This document shows, one piece after another, positions 10,732 to 22,000 of a stretch of DNA of 64,000 bases. The stretch comes from Rhynchopus euleeides (lineage: Eukaryota; Euglenozoa; Diplonemea; Diplonemida; Diplonemidae), in NCBI GenBank assembly GCA_963210315.1, contig OY723314.1, forward strand, positions 1,178,001-1,242,000, read 5' to 3'. The notes beneath the pieces were generated by a model. It was given only the letters and a program-made list of their open reading frames with translations, did not search any database and had not been told where the DNA came from. Both the position numbers and the translations under genes were made by a program. Position 1 is the first letter of the stretch. The number at the start of each line of letters is the position of its first letter.

Positions 10732-12936
10732 ATGGGCACCCCCACCCCCGAGGGCGGCGATGCAACGCAGGGCCGACCCGCTTCCCCCCCGCCCCCCTCC
10801 CCCTCACCCTCACCCTCCTCCCCCCTCGGGCCAGGGGAGGGCAGCCAGCAGCAGCAGCAGCAGCATCCCCTCGTCATTGCAGCCCTCCGCCTGACAGAGG
10901 CTGTCACCGCTGGGGGGTGCTCCTCTGAAGGGTTGCAGTGCGCTGATTCTGTGGTGCGACCTCCCGACCAGCCGATGGGGGTGTCTCCAACGCCTGATGG
11001 CGCCGCATCCCCTCAGCAGCACCTCACAGCCCCGCCGCCCGGCGTCACGGCGGCGGTGGTCCACCTGCTGGAGGAGTTCACCCGCCTGCACGGCAGCTCC
11101 GCCCTCTCGGGGAGAGGGGTGTCGGGCTGCTGCCCTGCGTGCGGGCTCCACCCCTCGTCCTCACATCCCGACCCAAAGCACCATACCCCCGACGCCCCGC
11201 AGCTGCAGCAGCAGGCGTGCGTTGCACTCAAAATGCTCCTCAACCGGGCAAACCGGGGGGGCTCCGCCACCGCCACCTCATCGGCGCCATCACCCTCAGC
11301 CTCTGTGGCATCGCCCTCTGCTGGGGTGGCGCCGCCACCTCCACCTCCGCAACCTCTTCCCTCCTTCCGGGATATGCTTCGGGAGGCTGAAGTGAATTCG
11401 CGACATCGCATCAACGCGGAGGCGTCGCAGAGGTTGGCGCTGCGTGCGAAGTGTGCCTTGTCGGAGCAGCTCGCGCGGCACCACAGCGCGGCGAGGGCGA
11501 TGCTGCGGGTGGAGCTGCGAAGCCTGGCGGCGGCGGCAGCATGGGTTAACCGGATGCTCCGTGTCGTGCCGCCCGGGGGGGGTGCGGAGGAATCCCGGGC
11601 AGAGCTGCTGCGGCAGAAGCTCCGGATCGAGCTGCGGAAGCAATCCGCCGCGTCGGATGTGGGGTTCGTCGATGCGATCCACTCCGCAGCCTCCCGTGGG
11701 TGCGAGCTCACCGAGGCTGAGCGGATCCTCCGGAGGACAGTGGCTGCCGAATCCGCAGAAGCCGCGAAGCGGCAGCGCGAGGCAGACCCAACCTGCCCCT
11801 CCTCGGCCCTCCTGCTCCTGGGCGGGGGTGGGGGTGTCGGCGGTGGTGGTGACGCCCGCCTCCGCGCCCTGCTGCAACCCAACCCTGTGCTGAGCACCTC
11901 GCCCTTCCGCCTCCTCCCGCAGATCCGCAGTATGGGCCGGGCGGCGGCAGCGGGGGGGCGTGGGGGAGGGGGAGGGGTTTCCAACCCCTCCCCCTCCGTG
12001 GGCAGCACAGCCGCCTCCGCCGCGATGTTCGCAGAGGAGGCGGGCCGGAGGGCGGCCGACCCGCCCGGGCCAGCCCCCCCGGGGGACGCGCCTCTGGAGA
12101 GCGTGGCCTGGATGGAGGATGTGGCGCAGATTCTCTTCCCCCCACAGCCTGCATCTGGTGGTGGGGGGTGGTGGTGGTCCAACTCGCCCACCCTCCGGGG
12201 GTGCTGTGTGGTGCGACGGCGCGCCGGGGCTACCCCAGGCTCTGCCGGTGGGGAGGCGGTGCTTCGCTGTGTTCCATATGAGGGGTCGGATGCCCGGGGG
12301 ATTCCCGGCACCTCCACCACCACCACCACCACCGGGTGTGCCAGCAACCGATGCATGTGAGGGGTCCCCGCCACCCTGCTGCCGAGGTGAGGGAGATGAT
12401 AGGGATTCTGTCTCCGGGGTTTCCGAGCTGGATCTGGGGACCTTCGATCTTATCAGCGATGCGATCGGGGTGTGCCTCCCGACCTATCTCAGAGGTGTGG
12501 CGGTGTACGGCTGCCTCGCGGTTGCCGGCACGGCCGGCGCGGCGGCGGCCGCTGTGTCAGCCGTGGCGCTGCCCGGCGGAGGTGGGGCGGGGGTGATGGT
12601 GGCGTGCCCCGCCGTTGCGGGGCGGCACTCCCCACACGCCGGTGCGATCCTGAGGCTCGTCGGCGAGAGGCAGCGGGTGGAGCAGCAGCAGCAGCAGGCC
12701 CTGGTCAGCCTCCCGCCCCCGCAGAGGAGGATGGTGGAGAGGGTGGTGGTGGCGCGGGGGGGCAGCGCCGGCGGCGGCTGCTGCCGGTGGAGGCAGGGGG
12801 TGGGGTGTCGTGCTCTCCCGTGTCGAGCAGGAGGGCCAGGTGGATTGGGTCGTTGTCGAAGCAAGAGAAGCTGTTGGTGAAGCGGCAGGGCGCGCTGCTG
12901 CAGGATGTGCAGGACTCGCGGAGGCGGAAGGTTTGA
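10732..12936 (+). CDS. Low-complexity protein of unknown function, frame uncertain
   Basis: I do not recognise this gene. A continuous frame runs from ATG 10732 to 12360. Its first 200 residues are proline-, serine- and glutamine-rich, followed by an alanine/arginine-rich, probably helical stretch around FRDMLREAEVNSRHRINAEA. More plausible coding then continues in a second frame (about 12170-12760, with the motif SELDLGTFDLISDAIGVCL) and a third, ending at 12936 with ...QGALLQDVQDSRRRKV. The frame changes fall in GGT/GGC-rich homopolymeric DNA. Introns, real frameshifts or assembly errors could each explain them. The three-frame extent is inference; only the first frame is directly continuous. 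Confidence 0.4.
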
Positions 12937-13617
12937 GGGAGAGGGAGTTCCTTCAGAAGAAGAAGAGGGGCGAGGGAGGGGAGGAGGGAGGGGGGTTAGC
13001 GCCAGCGGTGCCTTGCAGAAAAGGGGGGGTGGGGTGGGGAAACCAATTTCATCGGGAAAAAGATGGAGCACAGCCGGCAAAGGCAAAGTTCCTTCTTTTT
13101 TTGATAAGTTGTTTCCCCTCTCTGTGTTCTGGTGGGGGTGGGTTGGTGCGCCCGATTCCATAGCCGCCTTGCTTCTTGTTTCGGGGTGGGGGGGTGGAGG
13201 GAGGGGGGTCCCGGCTGGCCCTCCAAAACCGTTTTCATCCACGGCGCGGTGTTGGATCCAGCAACGCCGAGAACACCCGCAATTGCCAAGGCTTTCCAGT
13301 CTAGCGTGTTGTGGGGATTGTGTCTCAGCAGACCCACGGTGTGTTGCACCATTGCGATGTGCGTCTCGATCCATGAAGGGGCATCAGACGGCCCTGTTGA
13401 GCCGTAGAGCCCCAGTGTTGCTGGATGCAGAAGTTTTTTCAGGACAGGTCATGTCGCTCAGAAGCGCCGGAGTGATTTTGGGTGGAAATCGCCAACGCAT
13501 CAAATAAGGAAGAAGGAATCACGGTTGCGCCACGCTTTTCCCCCCCTCCCCCCGACAGGAAACGACACTGCGGACCCCCCCCCCCCCCCTCGAAGGAAAT
13601 CAACAACTTTTTCATCG
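12937..13617. other. Intergenic spacer
   Basis: No gene is seen. The sequence is G-rich at the left and then of mixed composition. It ends in a C-run and AG upstream of the next start codon. Confidence 0.6.
13569..13617 (+). promoter_or_regulatory. Candidate trans-splice acceptor region
   Basis: A run of C (13575-13590) is followed by CTCGAAG and then 20-odd bases to the ATG at 13618. A pyrimidine tract, an AG and a short 5' UTR recur ahead of other genes here. This is inference from composition; no transcript evidence is available. Confidence 0.35.
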
Positions 13618-15516
13618 ATGGATCTGTGTGTCCTTCTCGGGGCTCAGAAGGTGGTGTGCGAGTTTGACGGCCAGCCGAAACTGGCGGCACTGCACACCGC
13701 GGTGCACGAGGCGCTGTGCCAACTGGATCAAGAGACGTTACCCACATTCGGGATGAAGATGATGCCGGAGGATCTGCCCCTGTCTGATGACAGCAGTATC
13801 GCTGCCCTGTCGTCGGGCAGCACCATCGAGGTCATACCTGATGAACGTGAACTGGCCATCCAAACACTGCTGGATCGCGGCATCAGCAGTGATTCCAGCC
13901 TGCTGGCCGCGGTGAAGGGAGGGGACCCTGAGGTCGTGAGACTCATGCTGGTCGCATGGGGTGGCTCGATGGGGGGGGTACTCAGATCCGCACTCAACAT
14001 TGCTGTGATGAATGGCGCCCTCCCGATGTGCCGGGTCATGTTTGCACATGAGGGGTGCATGCCGCTGTTTCAGCATCGGCCAGGGTGGTCTGGTGCGCTT
14101 CAGGAACCATTGGCAGAAACGCTCGAGTGCCTCGATAGGCTCCAATCGCCGGATCTTATACAGCTGCTGGTCGAACATGGGATCACCAAATTCGGCAGCG
14201 CCTTCTTCTTCCGGGCTGCTGAGAAGGGGCGCGACTGGGTCTTCACCACCCTCATTCCGGACGACCCCCTTGTGCTGAACGAAACACTGCTGCATGCTGT
14301 CGAGGCAGACAGCCTGCCTACAGTGCGCGCCATTGCCTCCCACATCTGCGTGCAGCATCGCTGGCTGCCCGAAGCCCTGTTGGCTGCGGTGGGTGAGTCC
14401 AGGAATGCCATGTGCCGCCTGCTCGGAGAGCTGGATGCACACGACACCAATGGTATGTCGTGTCTCCTGCACGCGGCCTCCGCCAAGAGCCTGGCTGCCT
14501 GTGATGAGACCCTCGCATACTTGAAGTCCACCAATCGCACGTCGGATGTGACTGCCCAGGACTCCAATGGATGGACTTGCCTGATGCACGCCGTGGCTGA
14601 CGCCAACTTCCATGCCTCCCACGGGCCTGAACAGGCAGAGGTGCGTGCAAAGCTGGTTGCGTCGCTCATATCGCACGGTGCCGATCACTCTGTCTACAAC
14701 GGCGACGGCCTGACAGCCCTGCACGTCGCAATCGCAAGCAAGAGCAATAGTTCATTCGCCGCACTTCTCGATCACGGTGCCTGCCCCAACGTGCGGGACG
14801 GGGAAGGGGTGCCGCTGCTGCACACGGTGATGGCCAAGAATCTCGCGATGTTCGAGGCGCTTGTGGAATCGCCGAAGCTCGATATCAACGCGCGTGACAG
14901 CAACGGACGAACAGCCCTGATGCGGGTGCCGCGAAACCACGGAGTGGCGATATGCACGGCGCTGCTGCGGAAGGGCGCGGACGTTGGGCCACAGGACAAC
15001 AACGGGTGGACGTGCTTAGGGCATGCAACGTCGTCGAGAGGCGCAAAGATCGTGACTCTGCTACTAAACCACGGTGCCGGTGTGAACGACGGTGCGGTCC
15101 CCCCGCTGCTCGCTGCGGTGCTTGCGGCAAACGTTTCTGCGTGTCGTGTCCTGTTGAAACACGGGGCAGACGTGACGAAGCCTGCTGCCGACGGGAGGAC
15201 ATGCATGTCGGAGGCAGCGCGCCTGAGGTTTCGGGATGGCAAAGCGATACAGACCCTCGTGCACGATGCCCTCGGTGACAGCGACTGTGGAGAACCAGAA
15301 GCAGGCTCGTCACAGGGCGCCATCATGGGAGTGCAAGCAAGCAGCATCAACAAGCGAAAGCGGGACGATGCCGACGACGAGCGGCATGCGTGTGCTGTGT
15401 GCGGAGCGGTGAAGTTAACATCCGGCAAGCCGTTCCCTTCCGCAGCGTCTGTGGTGCGCCACGCCAGCGCGAAGCACCATCTGCCTCGCAGCGAGTATAT
15501 CAGGCGCTTCGGCTGA
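13618..15516 (+). CDS. Ubl-like/ankyrin-repeat protein with C-terminal zinc finger
   Basis: The protein has 632 residues. I chose the start MDLCVLLGAQKVV because the upstream part of the frame is C-run translation and the next 75 residues resemble a ubiquitin-like domain, ending SGSTIEVIPDE. Ankyrin repeats follow, the clearest in the second half (DSNGWTCLMHAVADAN, NGDGLTALHVAIASKS, DSNGRTALMRV, DNNGWTCLGHATSS). The C-terminus holds one C2H2-like finger: CAVCGAVK, then HASAKHH. There are no membrane segments. The architecture suggests a scaffold or adaptor, which is inference. It shares the Ubl-plus-repeats layout with the DUF4116 and propeller genes of this window. It is intact and intronless. 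Confidence 0.85.
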   Translation: MDLCVLLGAQKVVCEFDGQPKLAALHTAVHEALCQLDQETLPTFGMKMMPEDLPLSDDSSIAALSSGSTIEVIPDERELAIQTLLDRGISSDSSLLAAVKGGDPEVVRLMLVAWGGSMGGVLRSALNIAVMNGALPMCRVMFAHEGCMPLFQHRPGWSGALQEPLAETLECLDRLQSPDLIQLLVEHGITKFGSAFFFRAAEKGRDWVFTTLIPDDPLVLNETLLHAVEADSLPTVRAIASHICVQHRWLPEALLAAVGESRNAMCRLLGELDAHDTNGMSCLLHAASAKSLAACDETLAYLKSTNRTSDVTAQDSNGWTCLMHAVADANFHASHGPEQAEVRAKLVASLISHGADHSVYNGDGLTALHVAIASKSNSSFAALLDHGACPNVRDGEGVPLLHTVMAKNLAMFEALVESPKLDINARDSNGRTALMRVPRNHGVAICTALLRKGADVGPQDNNGWTCLGHATSSRGAKIVTLLLNHGAGVNDGAVPPLLAAVLAANVSACRVLLKHGADVTKPAADGRTCMSEAARLRFRDGKAIQTLVHDALGDSDCGEPEAGSSQGAIMGVQASSINKRKRDDADDERHACAVCGAVKLTSGKPFPSAASVVRHASAKHHLPRSEYIRRFG

Positions 15517-16078
15517 GTGATCCTGCTGCTCATCAACTCTTTTTTTCAACTCCGATTTGATAGAACCAGGCGTTTGATCGCCCTTCAGTACGTTGGGTGG
15601 GGCAGGCTATTTAGAGTGAATCCCCTGCCATCCCACCCCCACCCCCCCCCTGCCACCCCCCGCCCGCCCTGCGCGGAACCCCAGCTGTACTGCACTGCAA
15701 AACCGACGTGTTCTACGCAGAGAACCCAACAACACCCGCCCCATCTGCCAGGTCCACACCCCACCCCCCCCACACCCCCCACCCAGCCATCGATGGACAC
15801 ACGCGCCACTGCACGCACACCCACGGCACACCCCCACCCTGCGTGAGGTCGTGGCAGAACCTAACGCCCCACCCCCCAGCCGTCCTGGACTTTTTCTTTC
15901 CAGCAAAATCCACAAGAACAGGCTGGTCCCAGCGGAGAGTGTGTGCGATTTGCAGGACATACGCTGCAGCGGGGATAGCACCGCGAGCAGGGTGCGCTCC
16001 ACATTTTCGACACTCCTGCAAAAAAAAATTATTTTGTCGTGTCTGTGAGCTGCATCTGCCTGTGCTGTCTGCATCACG
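15517..16078. other. Intergenic spacer
   Basis: No gene is seen. The centre (15630-15850) is C-rich and could be a polypyrimidine tract for the downstream gene. The rest is of mixed composition. Confidence 0.6.
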
Positions 16079-19000
16079 ATGGGCCGCCACGCTGTCCGCA
16101 TCATTCGCTGCCAAGCCTACAACGGTGTGCTGCAGGATCTAAAGGAGGATACGCGTGCTGCGGCAGGTGCGGTGAAGTGCTTCCACGTCTGCTTCGACGA
16201 CCACTCCGTGTTTGTCGTGCCCATCAAGGAGCCCGGCAGCCGGTGCGAAGCCCTTCTGGCTGCAGCCGCAGCCTACGGAGGGAGAGGCGATGACATGCAC
16301 TACTTCTGGTGCCTCTTTTCTGCAGCATTCCACTGCGACGACAAGGTATCCTTCCTGCGGCAGGTCAACGCGATCTCCCTCAGCAGCTTCGTCATCGGGA
16401 CCGACCGGAAGAAGGTCCTTTCAGACCTGCAGCACGCCCTGTCGAACCACGCCGCTCCGGCACTCCCCCCGACCCCCGCCCCGCCCTCGCGCACCCCAAC
16501 AACATCATCGCCACCCCCGCTATCCCCTGGCGTCACCCCTCCGCCAGCAGACTCTGCAGGGTTCAGCTCGCCGAGGCTGTCAAGCACAGGGGCTCCGGTG
16601 TCCCCACAAAACCTCACTTCCGGGGGCCCGAAGCGTGCTGCACCGCCCCAGGCAAGCTTCCCGGAGCCGTTCGTTTCGATCGACAGGTGGGTGGGGCAGC
16701 TGCGGGTTGGCGGGACCGCCTCAGTCTCCGTCAACCTCCTTGACGTCCCAAGGGTATTCCACCCTGTCTCCCTGGTTCCGACATGCGGGAGCAAGGGCAT
16801 CACCTTCTCCCCTTCTATAATCCGTCTCTCCGCAGAGGTTCCATACTCCGCACTGCAGGTGCATGCCGAGACGTCCGGGTCGCATTGGGTAACCTTCTCC
16901 ACAACAGGCATCGACACGGCAGGCGAAGTCATCCTCCCACACTGCCTCGAGGTTAAAGTCATCAGCCACGAGGGGGCGGCCCTCCGAAGCGCCGTCGACG
17001 CGCTGGCCCTCCTCCAGGACATCGCAGAGCGGAGCGGACACGAGGCTGCCCTGAAGTACAGCATCGACAGGCTCATCAACCCCACTGTGTCTCTCGCCTC
17101 CCTCCACGATATCTTCGATGAGATTGTGTCGCGGGGGCTGTTCTCTCTCCTGATGGAGTCGCTGCGCCTGGCCTGCCCCACCGTGCTGGACAGGCTGTGC
17201 AACCAGTCCCTCCGGGGGATCGCGCTGTGCCATTGGGCGGTGCTCTGCACAGACGTGGATCTCATAGCGAGCCTCCTGAAGTGCCCCTCCTTCGATCCGA
17301 ACACAGCAGCGTCCTGCGTCGCCGTCGCGGTCATCACGGAGAACGAGGAGCTGACACTCTGCATAACCGACTCTGTCGCCCTCCCCTCCGTCGACGGTTA
17401 TTTCAGCGGCTCCACCGCGCTCTGCCTCGCCGTTTCAAAGTGCATGCCTGTCGCGATGCAACGTCTCCTCCTCCTCGGGGCAGACGTCAACCGCCCCGAC
17501 CAGCACGGAGAAACCCCTCTCTCCATCTGCTGCAACGCCCTCCTCAGAGATGGCAACGCCTCTTCATACCTCCCCCTCCTCAATAGCCTCCTCGCAACAG
17601 GCTCTATCACCTGGGCTGGCCTCTCTGGGATGAAGAACACCTCTGCTCTCAACTCCGCAGCTGCCGCCTGCTCCGCAGAGGCTGTTGAAGCGCTGATCGC
17701 AGCGGGCTGCCCTATTCTGGAGAGGTACTGCACCCCCATCCTCTCCGTGTTGGGCGCGTCAAACCCGGGCAACCACGCCGCAGCCCTCGCGACGGTCCGC
17801 TCCCTCGTCGCGGCGGCATCAACCTGTCTCTCAATCCCTGGCCCCACAGGAGCCACCCTTCTTCAAACAGCCTGCTCCCAGCTCGACCCCGGCGTGGTCT
17901 CTCTCCTCCTCTCCGCAGGGGCTGACTGCACCACACGCGACTCCGAGGGGAGGAACTCCTTCCACTACGCTGCCTCGCCTGCAACGCTCCTCCCGGCGCC
18001 TAGAGGGCTGAGCACAGCAAAGCGGGGGGAGAATGGATTTGCCGCAGCTGCCGAGGCGGATATGGGAGACGCGGGGGATGAGACGGGGGGGTCAGGGGAG
18101 GAGGACCTGTCGGGGCGGAGGGTGGAGGTGTTCCGGCTGCTGCTGGACAGCCTGGCGGATTCGCGGGAGTGCGACACCCCGGATCGGCTCGGGAGGACCC
18201 CACTCCACCTCGCGAGCGGGGCCCTGATGAAGGCGGCGGACCCCCAGGTTATCGATCTCCTCGTCAGGCAAGGGTTTGTCTCCACGCTGGACGCGCGTGA
18301 CAAATCCCCCTTTAGCTACGCAGTCCCCTGCCCCAACATCGGGGAGAAGGAGCTCGGCACCCTCCTCAACTCCTTCAAATCCGACGCGGAGGGCATCGCG
18401 TCCCTCTCCCCCCTCGGGGGCCCCACCGCGCTCCACCACTGCGTCACCCTCGGGCATGACACGCTCGTCCAGAAGCTCTGCAAGCGGTTCCGCTACTCTG
18501 AGGGCGATCTTTTTAAGAGGGTCGGGCCAGGCGGCTGCACAGCCCTCCTTGCCGCCCTCCTCTATGGAGGGAAGGAGAAGGAGAAGGATGCAAAGGACAC
18601 CCGAAAAGACAGCCCGAGCAAGACTGATTCCGGAGGAGGGGGTCCCCCCTCAGTCAAGGCTGGGGCTGCGGGGGAAGGGGGAGGGGGTGCTTCGGCTGCC
18701 GCGGGGCCTGTGGGGCTGACGCACGCCGAGAGGGAGAGGGCTGAGCAGATGGCGCTGTCGCTTCTCAGCGTGCCGTCGTGCAACCTGCAGCAGATGGGGG
18801 AGGCTCCATACAGCAGCCCTCTGCACATTGCCTCCGCGAGGTGCTACCAGGCTGTTGTGATAGAGCTTCTCATGAAGGCAACCCCTGAGGCGGTTTACAC
18901 CGGGCAGATCCCCCTATCGGCATTCCTCGGGGTGAAGCCTTACGACACACCCCTCCCGTTTGGGTCGGAGTTTCCCCCAACGGACATCTCAGAGAAGAGG

Positions 19001-22000
19001 GCTGAGATGATGAAGCTTCTCGTCTCCCACTCCTTCGACGAGCTCGCCCTCCTCCAATGCGACGAAGCCCCGACAGGGTCTCGGGTTCTCCTCCAGGTCC
19101 TCTGCAGTGTGTGCGACCCGCAATACCTCGCCTTATTCCTTCCAGCAGCCCCTATGGAGTGGGAGTGGACCCAGAACCTCACTATTGCAGAGCACCCCCT
19201 GTCCCTGATCCTGACATCCAAAGCGCCTGTCGCAGATAAGGACACCGCCCTGGAGATGCTTTTCCCGACATATGTGGATGAGCTGCGTGTCGACCCGACG
19301 ATTCTGATGTTCCTCTGCCAGAGGTGTATCGAGCTGGGCCTCTATACCCACCTTGCGTCATTTATAGGCCTCCACAAGATGGTGACTGAAGCTCTGCTTC
19401 CTGGGGGAATATCGCTTCTTCAATATGCCGTGACGCACCCTATGCTGGACAGCAGCCCAGGCGACAAGCGGAAACGCGAGGATGTCTGCGAGGTGCTAAT
19501 CCGAGCTGACGTGAAGGTGAACACCCTCGGCGTGTCCGACTGCGGCACCGCCCTCCAGGAGGCCATCCGCGGGAGGCTGTGGGGCACGGTGGACCTCCTC
19601 TGCATGCCCCAGACGAAGACAAACGCGTCGCTCACCACATCCTGCGAGGCGACCCCGCCGGTTGCCCTCGTTTTGGAGCACCTCAGCAGCTACCCCACAG
19701 AGGCAGCCACGACGCTCATCGGGCTGCTCGGGACGCACACCGTGGTGGACATCGTATTTGAGGACGGGAATGGCAAGGTGGGTCTCGCCGCTGTCTGCTG
19801 CGCAAAAGGCCTCGCGACGGTGGTCCCCTCCCTCTCCAGGGCTGGGCTCCTCCTCGCCCCCACCGCAGAGGAGCTCTCCGAGGCGAAGCTGACCCTCGCA
19901 CACCGCGTGGTTTCGGCACCCACCCTCGACAAACACAGCGAGTCCTCCAAAATGGGCCCCGGGGCAACTCTCCTCGCTCTCGCGGAGGTAGGTTACCTCA
20001 ATGCCGTGATAGAGGCCTGCGATGAGCACGGCCTGACCCCTCTGAACAAGGCGCTGTCTAAAGGCTGCGTGGAGGCGGTATCCGTTCTCCTCCGGAAGGG
20101 GGCCAAAATCCTCCCCTCGGCGAAGGATGGGCAGCTCCCGGTGAAGCTCGCGGTGATGTCCCCCATTATCGACGACATGTCTGCGGCGAAATGCCTGAAG
20201 CTCCTGTTGGATCACGGGCACAGCATTCCCTACGTCAACCAGATATTCCAGGGGGAAACGCTGCTGCACAACGCATGCGAGAGGGGGTTTCATGAAACCG
20301 CTTCCGCCCTCCTCGGGGTGACCAAGCTGAACCCTAACACGGTGAACCAGGAGGGGAATTCCGCCGTCATATCAATGCTGGGATCCCGCAAGCTGGCACC
20401 GGAGGTGAAGATGCGTATATCAGAGGTGCTCTTTGCATCGCCCTACCTCAACGCGACGGTGGGGGGGTCACCCCTGCATGAGCTGATCGCCTCCCGTGTG
20501 TTGAGCCTCCCGCTTGTCACCATGTTGATTCAGCACGACGCGCAGAACCCGACGCGCAGCATACTGTCTGTGGTGGTGCAGGGTGTCTGCGTCGTGCAGG
20601 CCTTCTGCCGCTGGGTGGTGTCTCTGTTCAACGAGGAGGGGGCGGATCTCCGGGAGGCGTTCGCCTGCCTGGAGCTCGTGGTGTCGCATTCGACTGCGCG
20701 GGGGATGATGCAGAAGCTCGTCTGCAACTCCTTCCACGAGCTCTGCGACCATCCCTGCCACCCCGTGAGCCTGTCGATCGCGCTGCTGCTGTCCGCCAAC
20801 GGAGTGCCGTGCAACACAAAGGATGGGGAGCTGACAGCGCTGCAGCGGTCCCTCAAGGTGCTCAGCTCGCCCAAGCTATCCCCAGGGGAGGGCGTCGTGC
20901 AGTTCCTCGAGGTGTTCATACACGCGTCGGATTTCGACCCTGGGGCGAAGGATGCAAAGCACAGGACGCTCCTCCACCTCGTGTTCGAGATGCCACACGA
21001 CTCGCTGGTTGTGGCGGTGGCCAGCAAGATTATCCCCTTCTATGTTGTATGTATATCCGGGTGGTGGGGGTGTGTGCTGTGTTGTGTGTGGTGTGCAAGC
21101 AAATCAGTGTGGTGTACCTGTGGGGCTGGAAGGGGGTAGGGGTTACTAGCTTGCCTGCACCCCTACCGAGGTGCCCCCCTCCCCCCCGAAACTCTGGCAT
21201 CCCTTACACACAACACTGTTCACCTGCAGAACCTCTGCGATACGCTGAACATCAACGCTGTCGATCTCCGCGAGATCAGCATCCTGTCGCAGCTGACGAA
21301 GGTATGTACCCCACCCCTTGGGGGGTCTTCGCTGGTCGTTATCCTTTCGTCAATCTTTGTCAGTTTTCAGCCAATTCAACTGGAAATGCACTGACGACCA
21401 CCCCGTAGCGAAGACCCCTTGGGTTCCGGTAGTGTTTTCTGCAGTCTAATATCCTCCGGTTGCGCAAAAAGAGGACAAGTTGCGGACGCCGGGCTGATTT
21501 GAGGAAAGCCGCCTCGTTTCGCCACACACCACCACCACCACCCCCTGCCCCTGCAGACAAACATCAGCCACGACAGCATGCGCGACGTGTTGGTGCAGCT
21601 GCTGCAGATTAGTGACCTGAAGCCTAGGCTCCTCGGCCTCAAGGGTATGGCATTCGCACACAAAAGGGGCTTCGCCCCCGCCAAGTTTGTCGTGTTAGCT
21701 CGGCGTCGCCAACTGGGGGAAACTATTCTGTGCACCACCCACACCCACTTCATCAGACCCAGGGGAGCGGTGCACACAAAGGGTGGGGGGGGGTTCTGCG
21801 TTCCAACAAAACAATTTTGAAGTCTTTCGGCAGTAAATTGGTTTGTTGGTCTCGGTTTTTTTTTGCACATAACACACCTGTGTGGTACGGGAAATGCTAC
21901 GAGGAACGCGATGGACTCGGGACTGCTGCTGGCCTCTCTTGCTATGGTTTACTTATGTTTCGTGCTCCACCTGCTCCACCTCATTCTGCACTTCAGATGA

